Source of the DNA: Phreatobacter oligotrophus
Lineage (GTDB): Bacteria; Pseudomonadota; Alphaproteobacteria; Rhizobiales; Phreatobacteraceae
Assembly: GCF_003046185.1 (NCBI RefSeq)
Contig: NZ_PZZL01000004.1
Span: forward strand, 248,001-312,000
Length of the DNA stretch: 64,000 nt
Direction of reading: 5' to 3'
The notes under the pieces are model-generated. The model did not search any database. It saw only the letters and a program-made list of their open reading frames with translations, and was not told where the DNA came from. The translations under genes were made by a program, and so were the position numbers. This document shows positions 25,497 through 33,422 of this stretch, in pieces. Each line of letters starts with the position of its first letter. Positions within the stretch are counted from its first letter, which is position 1.

Positions 25497-26248
25497 GGCG
25501 CCTGGTCGTCCTTGGCCTCGCCTTGGCGGCGTCGGCGATCCCGGCGTTGGCCGGCGAGGTCCGCGCCCCCGCGAGCCTTCTCTCACCGGACCTCCGGGCG
25601 CTGCAGGACGATCCCTCGCGCCATCCCGGCTGGCTATGGGTCGATGGCGGCGAGGCGCTGTGGCGGGAAGCCCCCCGCTCCGGCCGCCCGTCCTGCCAGA
25701 GCTGCCACGGCCCGATCGACGGCATGCGCGGCGTCGCCGCCCGCTATCCGGCCGTCGCCAGCGACGGCGCGCTGCTCAACCTCGAAACCCGCATCGAGCG
25801 CTGCCGCACCGACAATCAGCAGGCCCCTGCCTTCGGCTACGAGAGCGAGGCGCTGCTCTCGCTCACCGCCGCCATCGCCCTGCGCTCGCGCGGGCTGCCG
25901 GTGGCTGTCGAGACGGACGGGGCTGCGGCGCCCCATGTTGAAGCCGGCCGGCGGTTCTACGAGACCCGGCAGGGCCAGCTCAATCTCTCCTGCGGCCAGT
26001 GCCACGACGAGAATGTCGGCCGGCGGCTGCGCGGTGACGTCATTTCCAGCGGGGTCGGCACCGGCTACCCGGCCTATCGCCTCGAATGGAACACGCTGGG
26101 CTCGCTCCACCGGCGACTGCGCGCCTGTTCCCTTGGCGTCCGGGCGACGCAGCTGCCCTATGGCGCCTATGACTATGTCGCGCTCGAGCTCTACCTCGCC
26201 GCCCGCGCCCGCGGTCTTCCCGTCGAGAGCCCCGGCATCCGCCGCTAG
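25493..26248 (+). CDS. soxA: SoxA, dihaem sulfur-oxidation cytochrome c
   Basis: This 251-residue protein has a signal peptide (about residues 1-20, ending ALAG) and two haem motifs, CQSCH at 68-72 and CGQCH at 167-171. Cys104 in RIERCR fits the axial Cys of haem 1, and Cys212 in RACSLGVRA fits the conserved catalytic-haem Cys ligand. All expected ligands are therefore present and the protein looks functional. With SoxX it loads sulfur compounds onto SoxY. It overlaps soxZ by 4 bases. The next genes are convergent, so soxB, soxC and soxD are absent from this locus. Confidence 0.93.
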   Translation: MRRLVVLGLALAASAIPALAGEVRAPASLLSPDLRALQDDPSRHPGWLWVDGGEALWREAPRSGRPSCQSCHGPIDGMRGVAARYPAVASDGALLNLETRIERCRTDNQQAPAFGYESEALLSLTAAIALRSRGLPVAVETDGAAAPHVEAGRRFYETRQGQLNLSCGQCHDENVGRRLRGDVISSGVGTGYPAYRLEWNTLGSLHRRLRACSLGVRATQLPYGAYDYVALELYLAARARGLPVESPGIRR

Positions 26249-26988
26249 AGCGCGAGATCGAGGGCGTGGCCGTCGAAGATGCGGTCGCGCGAGCCCTTGA
26301 GGTGCAGCGCCATCAGCGCCCTCGCCCGCTCCGCGTCACGGCTGCGGATGGCGTCGTGGATCGCCGCATGTTCGGCATAGACCCCTTCGAGCGAGCCCTT
26401 CGGCCGGAACAGCGTGGTGCCATGCATCTTCATGCCGACGCTGATGTGGTCCTTCAGCGCCAGCAGCGAGGACACGTGGTAGTGGTTGTTGCTCGCCTCG
26501 GCGATCGCGAGATGGAAGGCGAAATCGGCATCCTCGCGGTGATGCTGGGCGCGCGTCGCGGATTTCATCGCCTCCAGCGCCTCGCCGATACGGCCGAGCG
26601 CCGCCGCGTTCCAGCGCAGCGCGGCCCAATAGGTGTGTTCCGGCTCCAGCGCCAGGCGAAACTCGTAGCAGCGCTGCACATCGGCAATGGTCGAGACCGG
26701 CGAGAAGGCGAGATTGGCGCCGGGCGCCTCGGCGGAAGCCGCCTGGGCGGTCACGAAAGTTCCGGAGCCGCGGCGCGACGAAACAAGGCCCGCCTCCCGC
26801 AGCAATCGCAACGCCTCGCGCACGATCGGTCGCGACACGACATAGGCCGCCGCGAGGTCGTTCTCGCTCGGCAAGCGGCCACCGGCGGGAAACTCACCGC
26901 CCGTGATCCGCGCCTGAAGCCCGGCGAACACGCGCTCGACCAGGGGCGTCGGAGCGGCAACCTGCGGCGAGTCATCAATGTCGGTCAT
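26245..26988 (-). CDS. GntR family regulator, FadR subfamily
   Basis: This 247-residue protein has an N-terminal winged helix (RLPSENDLAAAYVVSRPIVR, about residues 40-59, then a GSGTFV wing) and an all-helical FCD ligand-binding domain with metal-binding His residues (for example HHREDADFAFHLAIAEASNNHYH). FadR-type regulators usually respond to a sugar acid or carboxylate. It is divergent from the DapA/kinase/PdxA2 catabolic operon, which it probably represses. Its stop codon shares the CTAG palindrome with the soxA stop. An in-frame codon at 27015 is less likely than the ATG at 26988, which follows TTGGGGG. Confidence 0.9.
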   Translation of the reverse strand: MTDIDDSPQVAAPTPLVERVFAGLQARITGGEFPAGGRLPSENDLAAAYVVSRPIVREALRLLREAGLVSSRRGSGTFVTAQAASAEAPGANLAFSPVSTIADVQRCYEFRLALEPEHTYWAALRWNAAALGRIGEALEAMKSATRAQHHREDADFAFHLAIAEASNNHYHVSSLLALKDHISVGMKMHGTTLFRPKGSLEGVYAEHAAIHDAIRSRDAERARALMALHLKGSRDRIFDGHALDLAL

Positions 26989-27013
26989 GCAGCCCCCAAG
27001 ATGGACAGGCAGC

Positions 27014-27042
27014 ACCCTAGCGCAAAGCTGTAAAGTTGTAAA
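27014..27042 (-). promoter_or_regulatory. Promoter candidate of the GntR gene
   Basis: On the minus strand, TTTACA (27037-27042) and TAGGGT (27014-27019) are separated by 17 bases and lie 26 bases upstream of the GntR start. The -35 overlaps the tandem TGTAAAGT repeat, consistent with autoregulation. Confidence 0.45.
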
Positions 27043-27052
27043 GTTGTCAGGC
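27029..27052 (+). repeat. Tandem 8-base repeat TGTAAAGT x2 plus TGTCAGGC
   Basis: TGTAAAGT occurs at 27029-27036 and 27037-27044, directly followed by TGTCAGGC at 27045-27052. This is three head-to-tail 8-mers, two identical. The array overlaps the proposed -35 of the GntR gene, so it may be its operator. Confidence 0.5.
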
Positions 27053-27141
27053 GTTCATCAATTCTCATAAACGAGAATTTCAATTTAACCTTCTGTTATT
27101 GCGACATTTTCTGGCGTGAAATCCAGCGATCAGCCAAGCCC

Positions 27142-27195
27142 TGTCAGGCCTGAAGTTGACACATTGAAACAAGTATGACTTCTACGGGCCTGACA
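27142..27195. promoter_or_regulatory. Inverted TGTCAGGCC operators flanking a promoter
   Basis: TGTCAGGCC (27142-27150) and its exact inverse GGCCTGACA (27187-27195) flank a possible promoter, TTGACA (27156-27161) and CTTCTA (27179-27184) with a 17-base spacer. The first copy is extended to the perfect 10-base palindrome TCAGGCCTGA (27144-27153). The layout suits repression of the DapA operon by the divergent GntR protein. Confidence 0.5.
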
Positions 27196-27304
27196 AGCAG
27201 AGGCCGGCCAAGCAAGGTCGCGCCACGGGAGCAGCGCCCAGTCCGCGTGACGCCGGCCCGAGGGGTCCGGGCCGTGCCGCTCCGACGCACAGGAGGCGCA
27301 TGCC

Positions 27305-28204
27305 ATGACCGCCCAGCCCCGTCCGACCGGCCCCTTCGTCGCCATTGTCACGCCCTTCGACGCCCAGGAGGCAGTGGCGGAGGCGGCGCTGCGCCGTCAG
27401 GTCGCCCGGCAGGCCAAGGCGGGCAACGGCGTCTTCTGCGGCGGTACGAACGGCGAGTTCTACACCCTCTCCTTCGCCGAGAAGGTGCGGGTCGCCGAGA
27501 TCTGCGTGGAGGCGGCTGCCGGAACGACGGGCGTGCTGGCCCATATCGGTGAGATCTCGACCCACCAGACGATCGCGCTGGGCAAGGCGATCCAGCGCCT
27601 CGGCGTCAAGGCCGTCTCGGCCATCACGCCCTCCTTCATCGCCTGCTCGCAAGACGAGCTCGAGGGCCATTACCGCCGTGTCGCCGATGCCCTCGACGTG
27701 CCGGTCTACCTCTACAACATCCCCGCGCGCACCGGGAACACGATCGCGCCCGAGACCGCGGCGCGCCTCGCCGGCCATCCGAATATCGTCGGCATCAAGG
27801 ACAGCGAGGGCTCCAAGGCGAGCCTCGACGGTTTCCTCGCCGTCGCCGCAGGCCGCGACGATTTCGACGTGCTGGTCGGCCCGGATTCCCTGGTGCTCCA
27901 TGGCCTGCAGAACGGCGCGGCGGGGAGCATTTCCGGCCTCGGCAATGTCGCGCCGCTGACCCTCAACGGCATCTGGACGGCCTTCACCGCGGGCGACCAC
28001 GCAGCGGCCACGGCCCATCAGGAGCGGTTCAGCGCCCTTCGCGCGACGCTCTACGCCCACGGTTTCCCGCCGACCATGGTGAAATGCGCGCTGCGCGCCG
28101 TGATGCCCGATGTCGGCCCGAGCCGCGGCCCAGCCAGCGTGACGGCCGAGGTCGAGGCCAAGGTGGCCGAGATCGCCCGCTCCTTCGCCGAAGCGACGGC
28201 CTGA
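27305..28204 (+). CDS. Dihydrodipicolinate synthase family aldolase/lyase
   Basis: This 299-residue TIM-barrel protein belongs to the class I (Schiff-base) DapA/NanA family. Expected residues are present: the GGTNGEF loop at 47-53, Tyr137 in YLYNIPARTGN and Schiff-base Lys165 in GIKDSEG. Family members include dihydrodipicolinate synthase, N-acetylneuraminate lyase and keto-deoxy sugar-acid aldolases/dehydratases. Because it leads an operon with a tetronate-type kinase, a PdxA2-like dehydrogenase and alcohol dehydrogenase, a catabolic keto-sugar-acid aldolase is likelier than lysine synthesis. The true substrate is unknown. Confidence 0.9.
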   Translation: MTAQPRPTGPFVAIVTPFDAQEAVAEAALRRQVARQAKAGNGVFCGGTNGEFYTLSFAEKVRVAEICVEAAAGTTGVLAHIGEISTHQTIALGKAIQRLGVKAVSAITPSFIACSQDELEGHYRRVADALDVPVYLYNIPARTGNTIAPETAARLAGHPNIVGIKDSEGSKASLDGFLAVAAGRDDFDVLVGPDSLVLHGLQNGAAGSISGLGNVAPLTLNGIWTAFTAGDHAAATAHQERFSALRATLYAHGFPPTMVKCALRAVMPDVGPSRGPASVTAEVEAKVAEIARSFAEATA

Positions 28205-28207
28205 CCC

Positions 28208-28891
28208 ATGGCCGGACCGCGCCACGCCCTGGTCACCGGCACCAGTTCCGGCATCGGCGCGGCGGTCGCGGCGCGCCTGCTCGCCGAGGGCTGGAGGGTC
28301 ACCGGCGTTGCACGGCGCCCCGTGACCATGGCCTCGCCGCACTATGCGCATGTCGCCTGCGACCTCTCGGATGCCGCCGCGCGGCGTGAGCTCGTCGCAA
28401 GCCTCCCGGCGGCCACGGCTTTCGTCCATGCGGCCGGCATCCTCGCGACCGGCGGCCTCGACGCCCTCGATGCCGAGCGCGGCCGCGCCATGTGGGACCT
28501 CCACGTCGCCGCGGCGGAAGAGATTGCCGGTGCCCTCGCACCCCGGATGCCCGAGGGCGGCCGCATCGTCCTGATCGGCAGCCGCACCTGGACCGGCTCG
28601 CCGCAACGCAGCCAGTATGCCGCGACCAAGGGGGCGCTGGTCGCCATGGCGCGGTCCTGGGCCGCCGAACTGGTGGCGCGCGGCATCACCGTCAATGTCG
28701 TCGCGCCCGCTGCGACCGAAACGCCCATGCTCGGCGATCCCGGCCGCAGCGGCGTGCCGCCGCGCGTGCCGCCGATGGGCCGCCTGATCCGCCCGGATGA
28801 GGTCGCTGCCGCCGTCACCTTCCTGATGTCGCGGGATGCCGACGCCATCACCGGACAGGTTCTGACCATCTGCGGCGGAGCCTCGCTGTGA
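28208..28891 (+). CDS. SDR family oxidoreductase
   Basis: This 227-residue SDR has TGTSSGIG near residue 10, VHAAGI in place of NAG, a Ser in LIGSRTW, and catalytic Tyr and Lys in YAATKGAL. The C-terminal TGQVLTICGGASL follows the family pattern. It starts 3 bases after the aldolase gene and its TGA overlaps the kinase GTG start, so it is a core member of the operon. It probably oxidises or reduces a sugar-acid intermediate. Confidence 0.88.
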   Translation: MAGPRHALVTGTSSGIGAAVAARLLAEGWRVTGVARRPVTMASPHYAHVACDLSDAAARRELVASLPAATAFVHAAGILATGGLDALDAERGRAMWDLHVAAAEEIAGALAPRMPEGGRIVLIGSRTWTGSPQRSQYAATKGALVAMARSWAAELVARGITVNVVAPAATETPMLGDPGRSGVPPRVPPMGRLIRPDEVAAAVTFLMSRDADAITGQVLTICGGASL

Positions 28892-30036
28892 CGGCCCTCG
28901 CCCGCGATGCCGTGCCGGAACCCCGCGCCGCCTTTGCCGCGATCCGGATGATCGCCGATGACATGACCGGCGCGCTCGACACCGCCGCCGCCTTTGCCGG
29001 CCTGGCATCGCCCCTGCGCGTCGGAATTGCCGTGCAGGACAGCCGTTCGCTTGTTCTCGACATTGGCACCCGCGAGCGCGCCCGTAAGGACGCGGCGACC
29101 GCAGCGCAGGCCGCCGCGGCGCTGCTCGCCCCCGCCCCGGGCCGGCTTTCCTTCTTCAAGGTCGACAGCCTGCTGCGCGGCCATGCCGGTGCCGAGCTCG
29201 CCGCCGTCCTCGCAACGACCCGCTTCGACCGCGTCATCATCGCCCCGGCCCTTCCCGAACAGGGCCGCCGCACCCGTTCCGGTCGGCAGGTCTGGATCCA
29301 GGGCGGAACCTGGACGCCGACTGGCGAGGATCTGGGCGCAGCTCTCGCGGCAGCCGGACATCCCGTGGCGCGCCTCGGTTCCGCGAACCTGCCGGACCGC
29401 GGCATCAGCCTCTTCGATGCGGAAACGCCTGCACACCTCGACCGCATCGTCGCCAATGTCCTTGCCGCCGGCGGCAGCCTGCTCTGGGTCGGCTCGGCGG
29501 GCCTCGCGCGGGCTCTCGCCCGGACCGTGGTCGGCGCGCCCTGCCCCGATCTGCGGTGGGAGGGACCGCTCCTCGGGCTCATCGGCACCGATCATGCGGT
29601 CACAGCCGCCCAGCTCGAGGCCGTGGCGTCCCTCCGGCGGGAGGCCACCGATAGCGCCGGCATCATCGCGCTGCTCGCCCAGTCCGACGCGGCCTTCGTC
29701 ACCACCGCCCTGCCCGCCGGCACGCCGCGCCCAGCCGCCCGCGCCACCATCGCCGCGCGGTTCGCCAGCCTGGTCGCCGCCGTGCCGCAGCCGGCCACGC
29801 TGCTCGTCAGCGGCGGCGAAACCCTGCGCGCGCTGCTGCCGGCGCTGGACGCCACCGGCCTCGATGTGCTCGGCGAGCTGCAGCCGGGCATCGCCCTCTC
29901 GCGCCTCACCGAGGGGCGCTGGCGGGGCACAACAGTCATCTCCAAATCCGGCGCCTTCGGCGAACCCGGCCTCTTCGCCGATCTCGCCGCCCGCGCCTCG
30001 TCCGCTCCGACATCCGCCGGAAAGATCCCGTCATGA
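28888..30036 (+). CDS. Four-carbon acid sugar kinase family protein (DUF1537)
   Basis: This 382-residue protein carries the signature MIADDMTGALDTA near the N-terminus and ISKSGAFGEPGLF near the C-terminus, both typical of the OtnK/DtnK/DenK (former DUF1537) kinases. These phosphorylate D-threonate, D-erythronate or 3-oxo-tetronate at C4 with ATP. Translation starts at GTG 28888 overlapping the SDR stop, and its stop overlaps the next ATG (ATGA). Pairing with a PdxA2-like dehydrogenase immediately downstream is the known arrangement for D-threonate/D-erythronate catabolism to dihydroxyacetone phosphate. Confidence 0.9.
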   Translation: MTALARDAVPEPRAAFAAIRMIADDMTGALDTAAAFAGLASPLRVGIAVQDSRSLVLDIGTRERARKDAATAAQAAAALLAPAPGRLSFFKVDSLLRGHAGAELAAVLATTRFDRVIIAPALPEQGRRTRSGRQVWIQGGTWTPTGEDLGAALAAAGHPVARLGSANLPDRGISLFDAETPAHLDRIVANVLAAGGSLLWVGSAGLARALARTVVGAPCPDLRWEGPLLGLIGTDHAVTAAQLEAVASLRREATDSAGIIALLAQSDAAFVTTALPAGTPRPAARATIAARFASLVAAVPQPATLLVSGGETLRALLPALDATGLDVLGELQPGIALSRLTEGRWRGTTVISKSGAFGEPGLFADLAARASSAPTSAGKIPS

Positions 30037-31043
30037 TACCCCATCTCGCGATCACCATGGGCGACCCCGCCGGCATCGGCCCGGAGATCATCGTGCGCGC
30101 CGTGCAGCTGCTGGCGCCCCGTCTCGCGGCCGGCGAGCTCAAGCTTCTCGTCACCGGTGACGTTCCGGCCCTGCGCAAGGCGGAGGCGCTTTTCGGCGCC
30201 GCCGCGATCCCCGAGGTCGCCGAGGGCGATGCCTGGCCGGCGGCCGCCATCCTCCAGGCCGGCGATCCCGGCGGGCCCATCGTCACCGGCGAGGTCGGCG
30301 CCCCCGGCGGGCGGATGGCCTATCTCGCCATCGAGAAGGCCGTGAGCCTCGCCATGGCCGGGCGGATCCAGGGTCTTGTCACCGCGCCGCTCAACAAGGA
30401 GGCGCTGAACCTTGCCGGCTATCATTATGCCGGCCACACCGAGCTGCTCGCCGAGCTCACAGGCGTGCGGGGCTCGGTCATGATGCTCGCCCATGGCACG
30501 ATGAATGTCAGCCACGTCACCACCCACGTGGCGCTCGAGGACGTGCCGAAGCGCATCACGCCGGAGCGCATCCGCCGCGTCATCGATCTCACCAACGACG
30601 CCATGAAGCGGCTCGGCAAGGCGCGCCCGAAGATCGCCGTGGCCGCCCTGAACCCCCATGCCGGCGAAGGGGGCCTGTTCGGCCGGCAGGATATCGACAT
30701 CTCCATGCCGACCATCGCCGCAGCGGTTGCCGACGGCCTCGACGTGGTGGGGCCCGTCCCCGGCGACACCGTCTTCGTGAAGCTGCGCGCCGGCCAGTAC
30801 GACGCCGTCGTCGCCATGTATCACGATCAGGGGCATATCCCCGTCAAGCTGCTGGGATTCAAGGTCAATCCCGACACGGGCACATGGGAAGGCCTGTCAG
30901 GCGTCAACATCACGCTCGGCCTGCCGATCATCCGCACCTCGGTCGACCATGGCACCGCCTTCGACATCGCCGGTAAGGGCGTCGCCTCGGAGACGAGCCT
31001 GATCGAGGCCATCGAATATGCCGAACGGCTCGCAGCTGCGTGA
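30033..31043 (+). CDS. PdxA family dehydrogenase (4-phospho-D-threonate/erythronate type, PdxA2)
   Basis: This 336-residue protein is homologous to 4-hydroxythreonine-4-phosphate dehydrogenase. It has the N-terminal TMGDPAGIGPEI motif and three metal-His regions, YAGHTELL, NPHAGEGGLFG and YHDQGHIP. The neighbouring DUF1537 kinase identifies it as the PdxA2 catabolic branch, which oxidises the 4-phospho acid and decarboxylates it to dihydroxyacetone phosphate, rather than the vitamin B6 enzyme. That assignment rests on context. It overlaps the kinase gene by 4 bases. Confidence 0.9.
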   Translation: MIPHLAITMGDPAGIGPEIIVRAVQLLAPRLAAGELKLLVTGDVPALRKAEALFGAAAIPEVAEGDAWPAAAILQAGDPGGPIVTGEVGAPGGRMAYLAIEKAVSLAMAGRIQGLVTAPLNKEALNLAGYHYAGHTELLAELTGVRGSVMMLAHGTMNVSHVTTHVALEDVPKRITPERIRRVIDLTNDAMKRLGKARPKIAVAALNPHAGEGGLFGRQDIDISMPTIAAAVADGLDVVGPVPGDTVFVKLRAGQYDAVVAMYHDQGHIPVKLLGFKVNPDTGTWEGLSGVNITLGLPIIRTSVDHGTAFDIAGKGVASETSLIEAIEYAERLAAA

Positions 31044-31050
31044 GATCCCG

Positions 31051-32178
31051 ATGAACACCTTCGCCACCCCCATCGACCTTGTTCGCCCGCCGCTGATCGC
31101 CTTCGGGGCCGGCACCGTCGCCCGCCTGGCGCAATGGGCGCGCGAGCAGGGCTATGCGCGGCCCTTCGTGCTCGCCTCGAGCTTCCATGCGAAGCGGCTG
31201 GAGGGGCTCGGCCTTGGCGAGGTCGCGGCCTTCACCGATGTGGTGGCGGAGCCCGACGTCCCGAACTTCGAGGCGGCGCTGGCCGCCGCCCAGCGCCATC
31301 GGCCGGACCTCGTCATCGGCTTCGGCGGCGGCAGCGTCATGGACGTGGCAAAGCTCGTCGCGGCCCTGCTCGGCGGCGAACAGGCGCTCGCCGACGTCGT
31401 CGGCCCGGACAAGGTGGCTGGCCGCAGCGTCGGGCTCGCCCAGGTCGCGACCACGGCCGGCACAGGCAGCGAGGTCGGCACGCGCGCCCTCGTCACCGAT
31501 CCAGTCTCCCGCAACAAATGGGCGGTGCAGAGCCGCCACCTGCTCGCCGACATCGCCATCGTCGACCCGGCGCTGATGGTGACCGTGCCGGCCCAGGTGA
31601 CCGCCGAGACCGGCATCGACGCCATGGCCCATTGCGTCGAGGCCTTCACCAACATCAAGGCCCATCCGATCATCGATGCCTATGCGATCGAGGGCACGCG
31701 GCTTGTCGGCCGCTATCTTGCCCGCGCCGTCGCCGATGGCGGTGACCTGGAGGCGCGCGGCGGCATGGCCCTGGCCTCGCTCTATGGCGGCATCTGCCTC
31801 GGCCCGGTCAACACCGCCGGCGGCCATGCCATCGCCTATCCGCTCGGCACGCGGCACCACATTCCCCACGGCGCGGCCAATGCGGTGATCTTCCCGCATG
31901 TCCTCGCCTACAACGCCCCGGCCGTGCCCGCGAAGACTGCGCTGGTGCTGGAAGCCCTCGGTCTGCCGGCCTCCGATGATCCGGCGACGGTACTCGCACA
32001 CACCAGCGGCTTCTGCGCCCGGCTCGGCATCGAGATGCGCATGGGGCCGCGCGGCGTGCCGGAAAGCGATCTCCCGGCCATGGCGGAGGAGGCCTTCGCC
32101 ATCAAGCGGCTCATCGACAACAATCCGCGGCCGCTCTCCAGCGAGGCCATCCTCGCCATGTACCGCGCAGCCTTCTGA
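31051..32178 (+). CDS. Iron-containing alcohol dehydrogenase
   Basis: This 375-residue group III (Fe-type) alcohol dehydrogenase has the NAD-binding GGGSVMDVAK motif and a metal site supplied by Asp and His residues in ETGIDAMAHCVEAF, NTAGGHAIAYPLGTRHHIPHG. Start at ATG 31051 is preferred to an in-frame codon at 31018 inside the PdxA2-like gene. It lies 7 bases after that gene in the same operon, so it probably oxidises a hydroxy acid or reduces an aldehyde released by the aldolase. Confidence 0.9.
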   Translation: MNTFATPIDLVRPPLIAFGAGTVARLAQWAREQGYARPFVLASSFHAKRLEGLGLGEVAAFTDVVAEPDVPNFEAALAAAQRHRPDLVIGFGGGSVMDVAKLVAALLGGEQALADVVGPDKVAGRSVGLAQVATTAGTGSEVGTRALVTDPVSRNKWAVQSRHLLADIAIVDPALMVTVPAQVTAETGIDAMAHCVEAFTNIKAHPIIDAYAIEGTRLVGRYLARAVADGGDLEARGGMALASLYGGICLGPVNTAGGHAIAYPLGTRHHIPHGAANAVIFPHVLAYNAPAVPAKTALVLEALGLPASDDPATVLAHTSGFCARLGIEMRMGPRGVPESDLPAMAEEAFAIKRLIDNNPRPLSSEAILAMYRAAF

Positions 32179-32188
32179 GGAGCCGGCG

Positions 32189-33358
32189 ATGACCCTGGAG
32201 ACAACCCCCCTCGTCCTCGACGGCATCCTGAAGCCCCGCGACGGCCTTGACGGCCAGTCCGAGGCGTTCATCCCCTCGCCCTGCCCGCAGAACCACGCCG
32301 CGAACCTGCTGACGCTCGGCGACGGCAGCCTGGCCTGCGTCTGGTTCGGCGGCACCCAGGAGGGCATGGCCGACATTTCCGTCCACATGGCGCGGCTGGA
32401 GCCAGGCGCATCGCGCTGGAGCGAGGCGGTGAAGCTCGCCGACGACGCCACGCGGTCCGAGCAGAACCCGATCCTGTTCCAGGCGGCCTCCGGTGACCTC
32501 TGGCTACTCTACACGTCGCAGAAGTCGGGCAATCAGGACACGGCGGTCGTGCGCCGCCGCCGCTCCAGCGACGACGGGCGGACCTGGTCGGATCCCGAGA
32601 CGATGATCGGTGATGCCGGCACCTTCGTGCGCCAGCCGCTGATGCGCCGCGCCGATGGCGCCATCCTCCTGCCGGCCTGGCTCTGTCGCACCGTGCCGGG
32701 CGTCAAATGGGTCGGCGATGACGATGTCAGCGTCGTGCGCATCTCCCGCGATGAGGGCAAGACTTGGTCGAGCACCGAGGTGCCGGGCAGCCTCGGCTGC
32801 GTCCATATGAGCATTGTCGAGGCGGGAGCCGGCGAGCTCCTCGCCCTCTACCGCTCACGCTGGGCGGACTTCATCCATGCCTCGCGCTCGACGGATGGCG
32901 GCGCGACCTGGTCGGCCCCGGTGCGGACGGAGCTGCCGAACAACAACTCGTCGATCCAGGCGAGCCGCCTCGCCGATGGCCGGATCGCCCTCGTCTACAA
33001 TCATTCGAGCGCGGCGAACGCCGCCGAGCGCCGCCTCTCGCTCTATGACGAGATCGAGGACGAGGAGGACGGCGTCGCGCCCCCCGCCGACCACGTGCCG
33101 CCGGCCCGCACAGCCTTCTGGGGCGCGCCGCGCGCCCCGCTCATGCTCGCCATCTCATCGGATGGCGGCAGGACATGGCCGGATCGCCGCCTCATCGAGG
33201 ACGGCGACGGCTATTGCATGACCAACAACTCCACCGACAAGCGCAACCGCGAACTGTCCTATCCCTCCGTCCACCAGTCCCCCGACGGGGCCATCCACGT
33301 CGCCTTCACCTACCACCGCCAGGCGATCAAGCATGTCCGGCTCGCCCCGCCCGTCTGA
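32189..33358 (+). CDS. Sialidase-like BNR/Asp-box repeat protein
   Basis: This 389-residue six-bladed beta-propeller protein has four clear Asp-box (SxDxGxTW) repeats: SSDDGRTW, SRDEGKTW, STDGGATW and SSDGGRTW. There is no signal peptide, so it appears cytosolic, unlike secreted sialidases. Such proteins are often annotated exo-alpha-sialidase but include other hydrolases and lyases. It is 10 bases behind the alcohol dehydrogenase gene in a sugar-acid operon with a NanA-family aldolase, so an acidic sugar or its lactone is a reasonable substrate class, but this is inference. Confidence 0.87.
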   Translation: MTLETTPLVLDGILKPRDGLDGQSEAFIPSPCPQNHAANLLTLGDGSLACVWFGGTQEGMADISVHMARLEPGASRWSEAVKLADDATRSEQNPILFQAASGDLWLLYTSQKSGNQDTAVVRRRRSSDDGRTWSDPETMIGDAGTFVRQPLMRRADGAILLPAWLCRTVPGVKWVGDDDVSVVRISRDEGKTWSSTEVPGSLGCVHMSIVEAGAGELLALYRSRWADFIHASRSTDGGATWSAPVRTELPNNNSSIQASRLADGRIALVYNHSSAANAAERRLSLYDEIEDEEDGVAPPADHVPPARTAFWGAPRAPLMLAISSDGGRTWPDRRLIEDGDGYCMTNNSTDKRNRELSYPSVHQSPDGAIHVAFTYHRQAIKHVRLAPPV

Positions 33359-33422
33359 GGCGGGACAGGGCCGGCCAGACGCGACTTCAAAGACCTTAAG
33401 AGAAGCACCTAGGGAGCCCATC

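Larger units (their letters stand above)
26989..27304. promoter_or_regulatory. 316-base divergent regulatory region
   Basis: This gap between the GntR gene and the DapA-family gene is clearly more AT-rich than its surroundings (27025-27185). It holds promoter-like elements in both directions and three TGTCAGGC copies, described in separate entries. No ORF of note or RNA gene was seen in it. Confidence 0.6.

Noticed and set aside
30033-31043. Vitamin B6 biosynthesis gene pdxA.
   Set aside because: Homology alone allows it, but the overlapping DUF1537 kinase gene and the catabolic operon fit the PdxA2 branch better.
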